Assembly: GCF_013618625.1 (NCBI RefSeq)
Contig: NZ_JABRWO010000009.1
Coordinates: 62,001 to 126,000, forward strand
DNA from: Bremerella alba
Lineage (GTDB): Bacteria; Planctomycetota; Planctomycetia; Pirellulales; Pirellulaceae
Direction: 5' to 3'
DNA length: 64,000 bases
Each line of letters begins with the position of its first letter. Position 1 is the stretch's first letter. The position numbers and the translations under genes are program-made. Positions 50,992 through 59,982 of this stretch are shown here, one piece after another. A model generated the notes under the pieces. It ran no database searches. It was given only the letters and a program-made list of their open reading frames with translations, and was not told the origin of the DNA.

Positions 50992-53274
50992 TCATGATGG
51001 TTCGACAACAAATATTGCTGAGGATACTGCCTTGAGTTCGAGTTCTTCCGACTCCACTTCTAAGCGATAGTAGGTCGACTGGCCATCGAAGTCTTTATCG
51101 TTCCATGTGGTCTTGAATTGCGACGTGTTCGGCTCCCAAGTCTTAATCACCTCACCGTATTTGATAAGCTTAACCTCGGTGATTGCCCCCTCGTCCGCGG
51201 TCGCATCGATTTTGATTTCCAGCGGCGTACCAGAGGTAATCTGCAAGCGGTCACCAATCATTGCCTCGTTGACTCGAAGCATACACAGAAGCCCCTTTCC
51301 ATCGACCGCGAGAGTTCTTCCCTTTTGAATGGCTTCTTTGATGGCCATGTATGAGTGACGTTCGGCCCAGACGCACCATCGAATCCCACGCTTGACAGAC
51401 CATCGCCCGTGCGCGTCGCTCCCCCCTTTAGCAATGACAGGAATTCCCTTCTTGAGGTACTGGTTGTCCCAGGTATCGAAGGAGTACCAATCACGATCAT
51501 TAACCAACTCGAAGAGTGTGATGTTATTGGGGCCTTCACGATACTCGCTATGGTTGGGTCCTACTTCTGCCCCCATCGAAAGCGCCATCGCGTTTTGTTC
51601 TTGCACTGACTGATTTGCCGTGGGAATAAAGTGCCTGAGAAAAGCACCTGTTCGATGCTTTCCGCCGTCGGATATCTCCTGCCCATTGCCAAAGACAATA
51701 AAGTCTTCGGTCGCTTGGTCCTCGGCTCGAAAATATGATCCCAAACTATTGTGCTCTGTAACAAGGACAAAATCGAACTCGAGTTTCTTTGCCTCGGCAA
51801 GCGTTAACTCAGGCGTAAAGTCTTCCGCAATAACATCGTGCGTGAACGTATGAAAATGCCCGTCGCCAAGATACCACTTTTCCTCTTTCGCAGCAGGGAA
51901 AGGGGTTGCGGAAACAACCTCCGAAGCCAGGCTGGCGTTGGTGAAAGACTTCGCCAGAATGCGGTAGTGGTACGACGAATCAAACCGAACGTTGTAGTCA
52001 CGGAAATGATCACGTCCATGCGGGACAACGATCAACAGGTTCTCCGGAGTTATGGTAACGTCTGAATGGTCACTTCGATAAATTTCGTACGTCGTTACTT
52101 CGGGTCCGCAGAGGTCCCAAGCGAGGACGACACATTCCGGTAGCGTTTGATCGTCTGCTTGAAAGTCACTAGGAGGTTCGAGGCCAAATGTGATTGTCGT
52201 ATCGCCAGAATAATTGCGACGCATCTCTTCGTCGTAAAGTGCCCGATTGTATACTCGAACTTCGTCGATCGTACCGTGGAAATGGGACGAATCGTCGCCG
52301 CTTCGGCCGATGCTAAAAGGTTGCCCTTCTTTGCGCCCCATCCAGATACCTTCGACCTGTTGCGATTTAGGCTGTGGATCAAACGTCTCGCCGCTGACGT
52401 AGCCTCGAACATATCCGTGATGCCGAACGCGTTCTTCAATATCCGATCCTTCCCAGAAACCGACGGTGTGCCTCCACGTTTCCGGTTGAACAACCCTAGC
52501 AAGTGACAAGGCTTCTTCGAGTTGATCTTTGGGCCGTTGAGCGGATCGATAGTGATAAACGATACGCCCCTTGTTGAGTGCCAGGGCGTAATCCCCCCGA
52601 TGGGCATACGACTTTTGGGCAATGATCTGAAGCTCACGGTCGTTGACGTCGGTGTCGGCCCGCACCCAGGCCTCGATGTAGCTCCCGTCGGCACCGCTCA
52701 TTGAAGGAGCATTGGGAATCTCCACGTGTTGACTATGACCGTCCAAGAAGATTGCTTGCCCAGTTTTTCCAGGGACAAGTTCTGGCCCCCCAAATAGCTT
52801 TCCATGGTTTTCTTGAAGGGAGAGGTCACGGACGATGTTGTCGGTTTCTATCCCATCAAACGTATAGATACCCACGGCACCGTCTAAAAGAATGCCACGC
52901 TCGATCTCGACACCGTCGCAGATCGCCGTGATGGTAGAAGTGCCTGACTGGCTCGAGCGTACCTCGAAGTGGGTGATACCCCTTTCGTCCGTTACTGCTT
53001 CGGAAGGTTCGATAACATCGTGGTCGCTCCGGCTTGATTGCAAGGAAACTGTTTTACCTTTGGCAATGGTACCGTCCGCATTACGTACCGCGACAATGAC
53101 GATACACGCTTGCTTGCCGTCGGATTTCGCAGCGAAGGGCTTACAGGAAATAAAAGAGTTGAGCTGCGATACGGATGCTTGCGCCGATGCCCCCCCTGCT
53201 GCCATCAGAAGCCACACAAAGAAGATCATCGTAGGTACTCGAATCATAACGCTCAACTTTCTCTTGCTTGACAT
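50992..53274 (-). CDS. Secreted LamG/FN3/PHP-phosphoesterase-like protein
   Basis: A 760-residue exported protein with signal peptide (MIFFVWLLMAAGGASAQA). Domains in order: an Ig-like Big_1 domain (about 35-130), a LamG/concanavalin-like jelly roll (about 135-345, YIEAWVRADTDV ... TIDEVRVYNRAL), a fibronectin-type III-like domain (about 355-450), and a PHP-like metal-dependent phosphoesterase domain (GDGHFHTFTHD, VTEHNS, GGSDAHG), similar to the CehA/McbA-type proteins. It probably hydrolyses a phosphoester or carbohydrate-linked substrate outside the cell or in the periplasm; the exact substrate is unknown. It is divergent from the DUF1559 gene and has no operon partner. Confidence 0.85.
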   Translation of the reverse strand: MSSKRKLSVMIRVPTMIFFVWLLMAAGGASAQASVSQLNSFISCKPFAAKSDGKQACIVIVAVRNADGTIAKGKTVSLQSSRSDHDVIEPSEAVTDERGITHFEVRSSQSGTSTITAICDGVEIERGILLDGAVGIYTFDGIETDNIVRDLSLQENHGKLFGGPELVPGKTGQAIFLDGHSQHVEIPNAPSMSGADGSYIEAWVRADTDVNDRELQIIAQKSYAHRGDYALALNKGRIVYHYRSAQRPKDQLEEALSLARVVQPETWRHTVGFWEGSDIEERVRHHGYVRGYVSGETFDPQPKSQQVEGIWMGRKEGQPFSIGRSGDDSSHFHGTIDEVRVYNRALYDEEMRRNYSGDTTITFGLEPPSDFQADDQTLPECVVLAWDLCGPEVTTYEIYRSDHSDVTITPENLLIVVPHGRDHFRDYNVRFDSSYHYRILAKSFTNASLASEVVSATPFPAAKEEKWYLGDGHFHTFTHDVIAEDFTPELTLAEAKKLEFDFVLVTEHNSLGSYFRAEDQATEDFIVFGNGQEISDGGKHRTGAFLRHFIPTANQSVQEQNAMALSMGAEVGPNHSEYREGPNNITLFELVNDRDWYSFDTWDNQYLKKGIPVIAKGGSDAHGRWSVKRGIRWCVWAERHSYMAIKEAIQKGRTLAVDGKGLLCMLRVNEAMIGDRLQITSGTPLEIKIDATADEGAITEVKLIKYGEVIKTWEPNTSQFKTTWNDKDFDGQSTYYRLEVESEELELKAVSSAIFVVEPS

Positions 53275-53779
53275 TTACAACCGCGGCGGAACGTATCATC
53301 GTTTCGATCTTCACCCTTTCGGGAAAGTGGCACGAGCGACAACTAAGTTGTTATTCACGCAAGCTTAACAGTCCGCAGTGTAAGCAAATAATTCAAAGAT
53401 CCCTTGATGTATTTCAGAGGGGTTCTGCATGGCCAGCACGGGGTAAAACATGGCACATTAATTGCCAAATGCATATGTGTTTATGAATGAAGTCTTCATC
53501 AGTATTGCGGTAATTACTGCAATATAGTTGCTTCGCGTGAAGCTTCTGTGAATGCCTTTGATTTCGATCATTTCCCCGTTGCTGAAATAGGCTCAAGCGA
53601 TTCCATTGTTTGCAGCTGTCCACAATGAACAGGCAGTTGCGGATTGACGCGTATCGGACTTCTCTTTTCTTCTAATTATCGCGGTTAGTGTCACTTCGAG
53701 ATGTCGCCATGTAAGTCAAGCAAGTCGCAATAGCGTCGTGCTGATCTAAATCTAGATACCATTTAGGGGAGAGGAACTG
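53275..53779. other. Divergent intergenic region with palindromes
   Basis: 505 bases between the minus-strand PHP protein and the plus-strand DUF1559 gene. It holds an 11-base palindrome TGAAG-T-CTTCA (53488-53498) and, beside it, a 22-base palindrome with one mismatch (53503-53524, arms TATTGC/GCAATA around GTAATTAC), both of the size of repressor operators. No coding sequence is supported. Confidence 0.6.
53503..53524. promoter_or_regulatory. 22-bp operator-like palindrome
   Basis: Arms TATTGC and GCAATA enclose GTAATTAC with one non-pairing position (53509/53518). It lies about 229 bases upstream of the PHP gene start and 255 bases upstream of the DUF1559 start, so it could control either. 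Confidence 0.5.
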
Positions 53780-54808
53780 ATGACTTTACGAAATCGCACG
53801 CACCGCGGATTTACGTTGGTCGAGCTACTAGTCGTGATCGCCATTATCGGAATTCTGATCGCGTTGCTTCTACCGGCTGTTCAGCAAGCCCGAGAGGCCG
53901 CTCGCCGTATGCAATGCACGAACAACTTGAAGCAACTCGGTTTGGCGTTGCATAACTATCACGATACGAGCGGGTCATTTGTCGCGCTTCGTGGCGGGAA
54001 TTATGGCTACCAGAGTGGGCACGTTGGCCTGCTTCCATTCCTGGAACAAGGAAACCTATACGATCAAATCAGCCATCCAAGTGGTTCTTTTCCCACGTTT
54101 GGGCCTCAGCCATGGAAAGACTTTGATCCCTGGTTAGTGAGTGTCGACATGTTTCTGTGTCCGACCCAGCCATCCCACATCATGGATAGCGACCCGACTG
54201 GGTGGAACGGTGACCGAAAGCGAAACTCGTACATGTACTGCATGGGTGATTCAATCGATGCCAGTCCAACGAACTTCCGTGGCATGTTCGCGAAGTACAG
54301 CTATCTAAAGTTTCGCGACTGTGTGGACGGCACATCGAATACGATTTTCATGGCCGAACGTCGCTTACCAGTATCAGCAGGCGACAAAGGTCATGTTTTG
54401 ACGGGAAATAGCAGTGCTGCCTCGACCCCGACCAATTGCCGTGGAGAATTCAACAACGCCACCAAACAGTACTTCACCCCTGGCAATACCGCTAATTTCC
54501 CTGGCATCAACTGGGTTGATGGCTCGATGAGTGTAGGTGGCTTCAACACCATTATGCCGCCGAATTCTCCTTCGTGTATGACTGGTTCTAGCGGCAATAA
54601 CAACGGAATCCACAGTGCCGGTAGTCTCCATCAAGGCGGATGCAACGTGCTCTTCGGAGACGCCTCGGTTCATTTCGTGCCAGAAACAATCGACTCGGGC
54701 GACCAATCGGCTGATTCCGACTTGGGTGGCACGGGCGGACTGAGTCCTTTCGGAGTTTGGGGGGCCCTCGGTACCCGAGGCGGCTCAGAAGTCAACGAAT
54801 CCTTCTAG
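53780..54808 (+). CDS. DUF1559 protein with pilin-like N-terminus
   Basis: A 342-residue protein of the planctomycete DUF1559 (SBP_bac_10) family. The N-terminus RGFTLVELLVVIAIIGILIALLLPAVQQAREAARR is a prepilin-type methylation/cleavage motif and helix, followed by LKQLGLALHNYHD and the C-terminal H-X9-DG-like region (NNNGIHSAGSLHQGGCNVLFGDASVHF). Such proteins occur in dozens of copies in Pirellulales and probably form pseudopilin-like surface or periplasmic structures. GAGAGGAA precedes the ATG. A 9-bp hairpin follows the gene before the lipoprotein at 55008, the typical layout in these genomes. Confidence 0.95.
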   Translation: MTLRNRTHRGFTLVELLVVIAIIGILIALLLPAVQQAREAARRMQCTNNLKQLGLALHNYHDTSGSFVALRGGNYGYQSGHVGLLPFLEQGNLYDQISHPSGSFPTFGPQPWKDFDPWLVSVDMFLCPTQPSHIMDSDPTGWNGDRKRNSYMYCMGDSIDASPTNFRGMFAKYSYLKFRDCVDGTSNTIFMAERRLPVSAGDKGHVLTGNSSAASTPTNCRGEFNNATKQYFTPGNTANFPGINWVDGSMSVGGFNTIMPPNSPSCMTGSSGNNNGIHSAGSLHQGGCNVLFGDASVHFVPETIDSGDQSADSDLGGTGGLSPFGVWGALGTRGGSEVNESF

Positions 54809-54867
54809 TAAATCTGGCTGCACTAACCGCAATTTTCTTGTGTCGTTGCAGATAGCCAATAAGCTTC

Positions 54868-54889
54868 CGGCCGTCCATTGGGACGGCCG
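54868..54889. other. Intergenic hairpin after DUF1559 gene
   Basis: A perfect 9-bp stem CGGCCGTCC/GGACGGCCG (54868-54876 with 54881-54889) with a 4-base loop. No U-tract follows, so it is more likely an mRNA-stabilising or attenuating hairpin than a full terminator. Confidence 0.6.
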
Positions 54890-55007
54890 TGAAAGCAGAG
54901 TAAATTTCCGCGTTGACTCATACTCCGTTCTCCTGCCCAGCTTATTTATACAGTGGGTTCGGAAAGGGAATTTTTTTCTATGTCATCCACACCCTCTGGA
55001 GCACATT

Positions 55008-55514
55008 ATGCGAAACGCTAAGACTTTCAAAGTTTATGGCCTGAGCGTCATCCTGATTACCTTGAGTCTCTGCGGTTGTTATGGTCGCTCAGACCAATGG
55101 GTAGAGGGGCGACCGCCGCTGGTCGATGCTTCGGGCGTTGCCACCATCAATGGCGAGCCTCTTGATAACGCGATCGTGACGTTTCGTCCTATCGAAGGGA
55201 ACTACGCTGCTTTCGCACGAACACAGAATGATGGTTCATTCCAACTCACCACGTTCGATGATGGTGATGGTGCTGTTGCCGGAGAATTCGACGTGACCGT
55301 CTCGAAAATGGTCATTGAACTGGAACCGAACCCAGCCAACCCACAGGTTCTTCCACCGATCTACCATTCCGAACATTCAATGATTCCTGCGAAGTACAAC
55401 AGCGTCGATAAGTCAGGCTTAACCGCCACGATCTCTGAAGATGGTGACAGCGATCTCCGGCTTGAACTGGTTGGGCTTCCGGAAAAGAAAAAGGTACTGG
55501 CTGACAATCGCTAG
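55008..55514 (+). CDS. Small exported lipoprotein with transthyretin-like domain
   Basis: A 168-residue lipoprotein from the ATG at 55008, with TGGAG upstream. The signal peptide ends in LCGC. The body (GVATINGEPLDNAIVTFRPIEGNYAAFARTQNDGSF ... AGEFDVTVSKM) resembles the carboxypeptidase-regulatory/transthyretin-like fold that is common in planctomycete lipoproteins located directly after DUF1559 genes. Its function is unknown; it is thought to be a surface-structure accessory. It follows the DUF1559 gene with a hairpin between. The longer upstream extension from 54840 crosses that hairpin and is not used. Confidence 0.85.
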   Translation: MRNAKTFKVYGLSVILITLSLCGCYGRSDQWVEGRPPLVDASGVATINGEPLDNAIVTFRPIEGNYAAFARTQNDGSFQLTTFDDGDGAVAGEFDVTVSKMVIELEPNPANPQVLPPIYHSEHSMIPAKYNSVDKSGLTATISEDGDSDLRLELVGLPEKKKVLADNR

Positions 55515-55587
55515 AAATGAGCAGCGATTGACTCCCTTGATGTTAAGTACGCAGCTTTCACCCGAAAGTTAGAATAAGGTGATTTCA

Positions 55588-56928
55588 TTGGGCAAAATAG
55601 GTTCGCTTCGTCCCTTGAGTTCGCATCTTCTCTTTGTCCTTTTATTGGGAGGAGTCTGCTTAGGCTATTTACCGCAAAAAACGTTTGCGGAAAAGCCGCC
55701 CAACGTCATCTTCATTCTGGCGGATGATCTCGGGTACGGAGACGTTGGCTGCTTCGGACAAGAGCACATTCAAACGCCCTGCATCGACCAACTGGCCAGT
55801 GATGGTATGCGGTTCACTCAGGCCTATGCTGGAGCGACGGTGTGCGCTCCTTCACGATGTACGCTCATGACCGGCTTACATACTGGTCATTGTTACATTC
55901 GTGGCAACAAAGAGATTAAGCCCGTCGGGCAAGAGCCGATGCCAGGCGATACGTTCACCTTGGCACACTTAATGAAGCAGGCCGGATATCGGACGGGGTT
56001 AATCGGAAAATGGGGCTTGGGCTACCCAGATTCAGCAAGTACGCCTGATACGATGGGGTTTGACTATTTCTTCGGATACAACTGCCAAAGAAACGCCCAC
56101 AGCTACTATCCTGAGTACCTCTGGCGTGACGACGAAAAAGTAGCTCTTGAGTCAAATGCCTATTCGCATGACGTGATGGTCGATGATGCCCTGCAATTTG
56201 TAAAACGCAATCAAGACATTCCTTTCTTTCTATACCTGGCATTCACGATTCCTCACAAAAAGTTGCAAGTGCCATCCCTGGATCCTTATGCGGACGAATC
56301 ATGGTCGGAAGACGAAAAGATCTGTGCTGCGATGATCACGCGAATGGATAGCGACATCGGGCGTCTGATGGAACTTCTCAAAAAATTGCAGATTGACGAT
56401 CAGACGTTGGTCTTCTTTACCAGTGACAATGGTGCCACCTATCGATTTGCTCGCTTCAATCACTCGGGGCCACTGAAAGGGCGAAAACGCTCGATGTACG
56501 AAGGTGGCATACGCTCGCCTAGCATCGCACGCTGGCCAGGCAAGATTCCCGCAGGCACCGTGAGTAATCAGGTTTGGTCATTCTGGGACATGATGCCAAC
56601 GCTGGCGGACTTGACTAACCAATCGCTTGAGTCGGAGACTGACGGTATCTCGATTCTGCCTGCCCTCCTTGAAAACAAGTCCATCGAACATCCGCCTCTG
56701 TACTGGGAATTCCACGAGCGGGGATTCTCTCAAGCAGCCCGGCTAGGTAATTGGAAAGCAGTTCGCAACGGAGTCGGCAAGCGGTTGGAACTCTATGATC
56801 TAACCACCGACGTCCACGAAGACGTTGATTTAGCCACGAAGCACCCAGACATCGTTGATCGCTTCGAATCTTATCTAAAATCCGCGCGAAGCGATTCGGA
56901 ACTCTGGCTGATTCCCGAATCTAAATAG
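55588..56928 (+). CDS. Secreted sulfatase (arylsulfatase A family)
   Basis: About 446 residues from a TTG at 55588 that has AAGGTGA five bases upstream; a GTG at 55579 is the alternative. A signal peptide (SSHLLFVLLLGGVCLGYL) is followed by the sulfatase core: metal-site VIFILADDLGYGDVG, the formylglycine motif VCAPSRCTLMTG (the Cys is converted to formylglycine by a maturase), GLIGKWGLG and FFTSDNGA. It removes sulfate esters, probably from algal or glycosaminoglycan-type polysaccharides, as is typical for marine Pirellulales. It stands after the DUF1559/lipoprotein pair and before the alpha-toroid gene, ending with a terminator hairpin. Confidence 0.93.
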   Translation: MGKIGSLRPLSSHLLFVLLLGGVCLGYLPQKTFAEKPPNVIFILADDLGYGDVGCFGQEHIQTPCIDQLASDGMRFTQAYAGATVCAPSRCTLMTGLHTGHCYIRGNKEIKPVGQEPMPGDTFTLAHLMKQAGYRTGLIGKWGLGYPDSASTPDTMGFDYFFGYNCQRNAHSYYPEYLWRDDEKVALESNAYSHDVMVDDALQFVKRNQDIPFFLYLAFTIPHKKLQVPSLDPYADESWSEDEKICAAMITRMDSDIGRLMELLKKLQIDDQTLVFFTSDNGATYRFARFNHSGPLKGRKRSMYEGGIRSPSIARWPGKIPAGTVSNQVWSFWDMMPTLADLTNQSLESETDGISILPALLENKSIEHPPLYWEFHERGFSQAARLGNWKAVRNGVGKRLELYDLTTDVHEDVDLATKHPDIVDRFESYLKSARSDSELWLIPESK

Positions 56929-56933
56929 CTGTT

Positions 56934-56956
56934 CCCACATTAGTGGGCTGTTTTTT
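56934..56956 (+). terminator. Rho-independent terminator after sulfatase gene
   Basis: Stem CCCAC (56934-56938) / GTGGG (56943-56947) with loop ATTA, three bases, then TTTTTT (56951-56956), on the plus strand six bases after the sulfatase stop. Confidence 0.75.
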
Positions 56957-57009
56957 GGGGAATCCGTTCACGATTCCTTTTGTCTCAAATTCTGTAACGA
57001 GCATAGTCT

Positions 57010-59142
57010 ATGAGTCACTCATCAAGCGGGATAGATCGCCGGAGCATGTTCAAGCAATGTGTGGCTCTTGGAGCCGCAGTCGCGGCAAGTTCTTCCCTGG
57101 CCGGTCAGGAATCAAAGCGTAACGATTGGCACATACGTGCCAAGGATTATTTGGCAAGTCTGGCTCGAAGTGACAATGGATACGCATGGGAAGACCAGCA
57201 GGAATCACACCTCACTCCAACCTATGCCGTGGTAGGTTGTCTGCATCGCTTAAATGCGCTGCCGGATCAAACGGAAAAGCTAGAGCAGTTCGTTCGTACA
57301 CATCATCCGGCAGCCTGGAAAAGACTGGAACAAGAGCATCGCGAATTTGAGTTTCAGCAAATTCAAACACTCCAGTGGTTAGGAGCAGATGCATCCGACT
57401 TTGTGGACGTAGTAAGCAGTTGGAAAGAACCGGTGCCCTACCTGCCACAGTACGAGAAACACCGCTATCCGGTGTTTCGATTTCAGCTCGCCGCTTTTAC
57501 ATGTCGCGATCTACTTGAACTTCCACTGGAGGATCTTTCACCTAAGTTTATCACCTACCTCGATGAGCGCCGCCGTAAAAACGGCAGCTTTAATAATACA
57601 CCCGCCAACCAAGGCGGCGACGGGAATGCGCTCAACACGCTTTGGGGCCTAGAGGCCCTGACCGCACTAGGCCGCACCAGTGAACTCAAGAGCGAGGCCA
57701 TTGACTGGCTTCAAGCTTGCCAAGGGGCAGAAGGTGGCTTTCGATGGTGCCCCAAGCCTGCCTATGCGGGCCAGGAAGACCTGGCTTATACCTGGGCGGT
57801 AGTTCGTGGTTTGTCGCTTCTACAAAGCAGCCCAAGCGATATCGAGGCAACCTTGCGGTCCATTCACGCGTGCGCCAACGACGATGGAGGATTTGGTGAC
57901 CGCCCCGGTTGGCAGACCAATCCCGTAGCCACTTTCTATGCAATCGACACCTTGGCCACGCTGAACGCACTCAATCGCCCTCTTGCCCCTATGCATAAGC
58001 CAAGCGTGATTGTACCCAAGCCAACAGAAGACCTGAAAGTCTTTACTTGCCAAGTCGAGTCGCACGGCCTAGGAAGCCCGGCAGATGCCGTCTGTCTGGC
58101 TAAAAGCTTAAAGATTCACCTATGGGGAGCCAAGAATGCTGAGCCCGCTTGGATCGATACCGCTCAAAGACTCGCCGACGAACAAGACGTCCAGGTGACC
58201 TTCTTTCGTGCCAATGAGGAATACGGCACATGGGTCGATGTTCCAGGTTTCGGCACCTATAGCCATACAAGCGATGTGATTTCCCCTGCCGCCGGAAGCA
58301 TTGGTGAATCAATGACTGGTAAAGGGGATCTTTCCTGGGCAGAGTTCCGAAGAAAACGATTGCCAACCCTCATTAATAACGACGGTCGTCTTATTTGGCA
58401 ATTTGGCGAGAACGAGGAACTTGCTCGCATCTTCTTGGACGATTCCATCCAAAGGGGAGGATTCGCGGCTATCAGCACCTTTCACTTCGGGAACCCTGAC
58501 TTCACCAACAGTGAGCCATTCCTGAAGCGATATACGGGGCAATTGCCATTTATCGCGCTGCACGACGCACACGGACCTGAACCTTGGTGGTTTGCCGACA
58601 AAACAACCGGCTTTCGAACCCTGTTTCTTGCGAAAGAGCCAACCTGGCAAGGATGGCTAACCGCGCTCAAACATTGCTGGACAGCCCCCGTTCGACGAGA
58701 CGAGTTTACGAAGAACCGAATACGAATTCATCCCGGTTCAAAACTCGTTGCCGACATCGTGATGAAGAATCAAAACCAATGGCGTTGGTGGGATAACGCC
58801 GCCATCTCGCGACCTCTTGTTTCACTCGTTGCCGTCCGTGCCGAGGACCAATACGAGGCGGCTCGCCCTGAAACGGGCATCAATCTTCGCGTTCGATGGG
58901 CCCACCATCACACGGCACACGGACAACTCAAGACACCACTCGCTGAATTCATTTCACTTATCGTCGACGGAAAGCAGATAGCTCCGAAATTAGTGGAACG
59001 CTACGGCGGACGTGGCAATAAACTGGCCGATCGCTACTATCTATGGGAAATGCCTACGGTTCATCCAGGAGGCCATCAAGCTACGGCTACTGTTCGGTCA
59101 CTCGAATCGAATGACAAGGAAAGTCAAACGATAGCGTATTAA
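57010..59142 (+). CDS. Tat-exported alpha-toroid (prenyltransferase/cyclase-like) protein
   Basis: A 710-residue protein with a twin-arginine-like signal (IDRRSMFKQCVALGAAVAASS). Residues about 45-330 resemble the alpha-alpha toroid of prenyltransferase/squalene-cyclase repeats (KNGSFNNTPANQGGDGNALNT, GAEGGFRWCPKPAYAGQ, NDDGGFGDRPGWQTNP), each repeat with a QXXXGGF-like end. The C-terminal half is a different unrecognised domain (FTCQVESHGLGSPADAVCLAKSL ... LIVDGKQIAPKLV) with a conserved-looking WWFADKTTGFRT stretch. No DXDD or DDXXD cyclase acid motif is seen, so enzymatic activity is uncertain. The preceding sulfatase gene suggests a role in extracellular carbohydrate use. Confidence 0.8.
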   Translation: MSHSSSGIDRRSMFKQCVALGAAVAASSSLAGQESKRNDWHIRAKDYLASLARSDNGYAWEDQQESHLTPTYAVVGCLHRLNALPDQTEKLEQFVRTHHPAAWKRLEQEHREFEFQQIQTLQWLGADASDFVDVVSSWKEPVPYLPQYEKHRYPVFRFQLAAFTCRDLLELPLEDLSPKFITYLDERRRKNGSFNNTPANQGGDGNALNTLWGLEALTALGRTSELKSEAIDWLQACQGAEGGFRWCPKPAYAGQEDLAYTWAVVRGLSLLQSSPSDIEATLRSIHACANDDGGFGDRPGWQTNPVATFYAIDTLATLNALNRPLAPMHKPSVIVPKPTEDLKVFTCQVESHGLGSPADAVCLAKSLKIHLWGAKNAEPAWIDTAQRLADEQDVQVTFFRANEEYGTWVDVPGFGTYSHTSDVISPAAGSIGESMTGKGDLSWAEFRRKRLPTLINNDGRLIWQFGENEELARIFLDDSIQRGGFAAISTFHFGNPDFTNSEPFLKRYTGQLPFIALHDAHGPEPWWFADKTTGFRTLFLAKEPTWQGWLTALKHCWTAPVRRDEFTKNRIRIHPGSKLVADIVMKNQNQWRWWDNAAISRPLVSLVAVRAEDQYEAARPETGINLRVRWAHHHTAHGQLKTPLAEFISLIVDGKQIAPKLVERYGGRGNKLADRYYLWEMPTVHPGGHQATATVRSLESNDKESQTIAY

Positions 59143-59982
59143 TTGAGCTAGTAAGTTGCGTCATGTTTTTGGACATTTGATTCTGTCTAACGGCGGGCGT
59201 GACCTGGGCGATCACGATTGCAATAGCCTCGGAAAAGTTTAGATACTTGTTCAGGGAAACGGGTTTGCCACTAATGAATTCCCGCTGTGTTGCATCGTTC
59301 CAGACCAAGATCTGATCGGGACGGACATTCTTTACGTCAAACGAAAGGGGAACGGAGGCTTGGGTTAAATTGACGCTCTGCATCGTCGCTTTGAAGTGCA
59401 ACAAACGATTTCGCCGAGTAAGATCGAACAGCCGTTCGCGCAATCGCGTCAGTACCACTGCTTGCTTCGTTCTAGAATCCTTCTCCTTTAAGCCTTCAAT
59501 GCGCGCCAAATCGATTTCAAAGTCGACGCCTTGATCGTGGTAGTTCTCCAGCGTCGACAAGATAGCCGGTAAGTCTTGTGCTCGGCGGTGCCGATCAACC
59601 TCGGTCATCCTGACAATGGCTCGGGCCAGGACGGGATGCAGCACAGGCCGAATCTGGAAGAGGTTGTCACGCGAGTGCGCGAATCGTTCCAGGTCATTTG
59701 GTTCAGAGAAGTCGAGCCCACATGCGAGGCTCGCCAGGATCATGCCCAGGCAACGTAGCCTGGCAGAAATACAGGTCGGGCAATCTGTTCACCAGGTACA
59801 CCTATCGATAGGTACGTCGTGCTTTCTTCCCCTTCGTCGATCGATGAGGATCGCCTACTCTCGTTGACAATTTCGACGCTCGAAGGATTCAGCGACTGAA
59901 TTTGCTTGAGTTCGCTTGGGTTTCGTCGAAACGGAAGCCGCTTTGCCTCTTCAAACCAAATGCGGTTTCCCTCGACATTCAA
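59087..59982 (-). pseudogene. Broken kinase-like / DUF4011 helicase-type gene
   Basis: Two reading frames overlapping at ATGA (59740-59743) appear to be pieces of one gene. The first (59740-59982, TTG start overlapping the M48 stop) ends ARPVFLPGYVAWA; the second (59087-59743) starts MILASLACGLDFS and continues with a kinase C-lobe-like part (IVRMTEVDRHRRAQDLPAI) and then LRERLFDLTRRNRLLHF, the opening of DUF4011 (helicase-associated) domains. From the way these proteins normally run, some residues seem to be missing between the pieces, and the DUF4011/helicase part is cut after about 75 residues, running into unrelated sequence and a stop. I read this as a decayed large nucleic-acid-directed defence-like gene. 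Confidence 0.6.
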
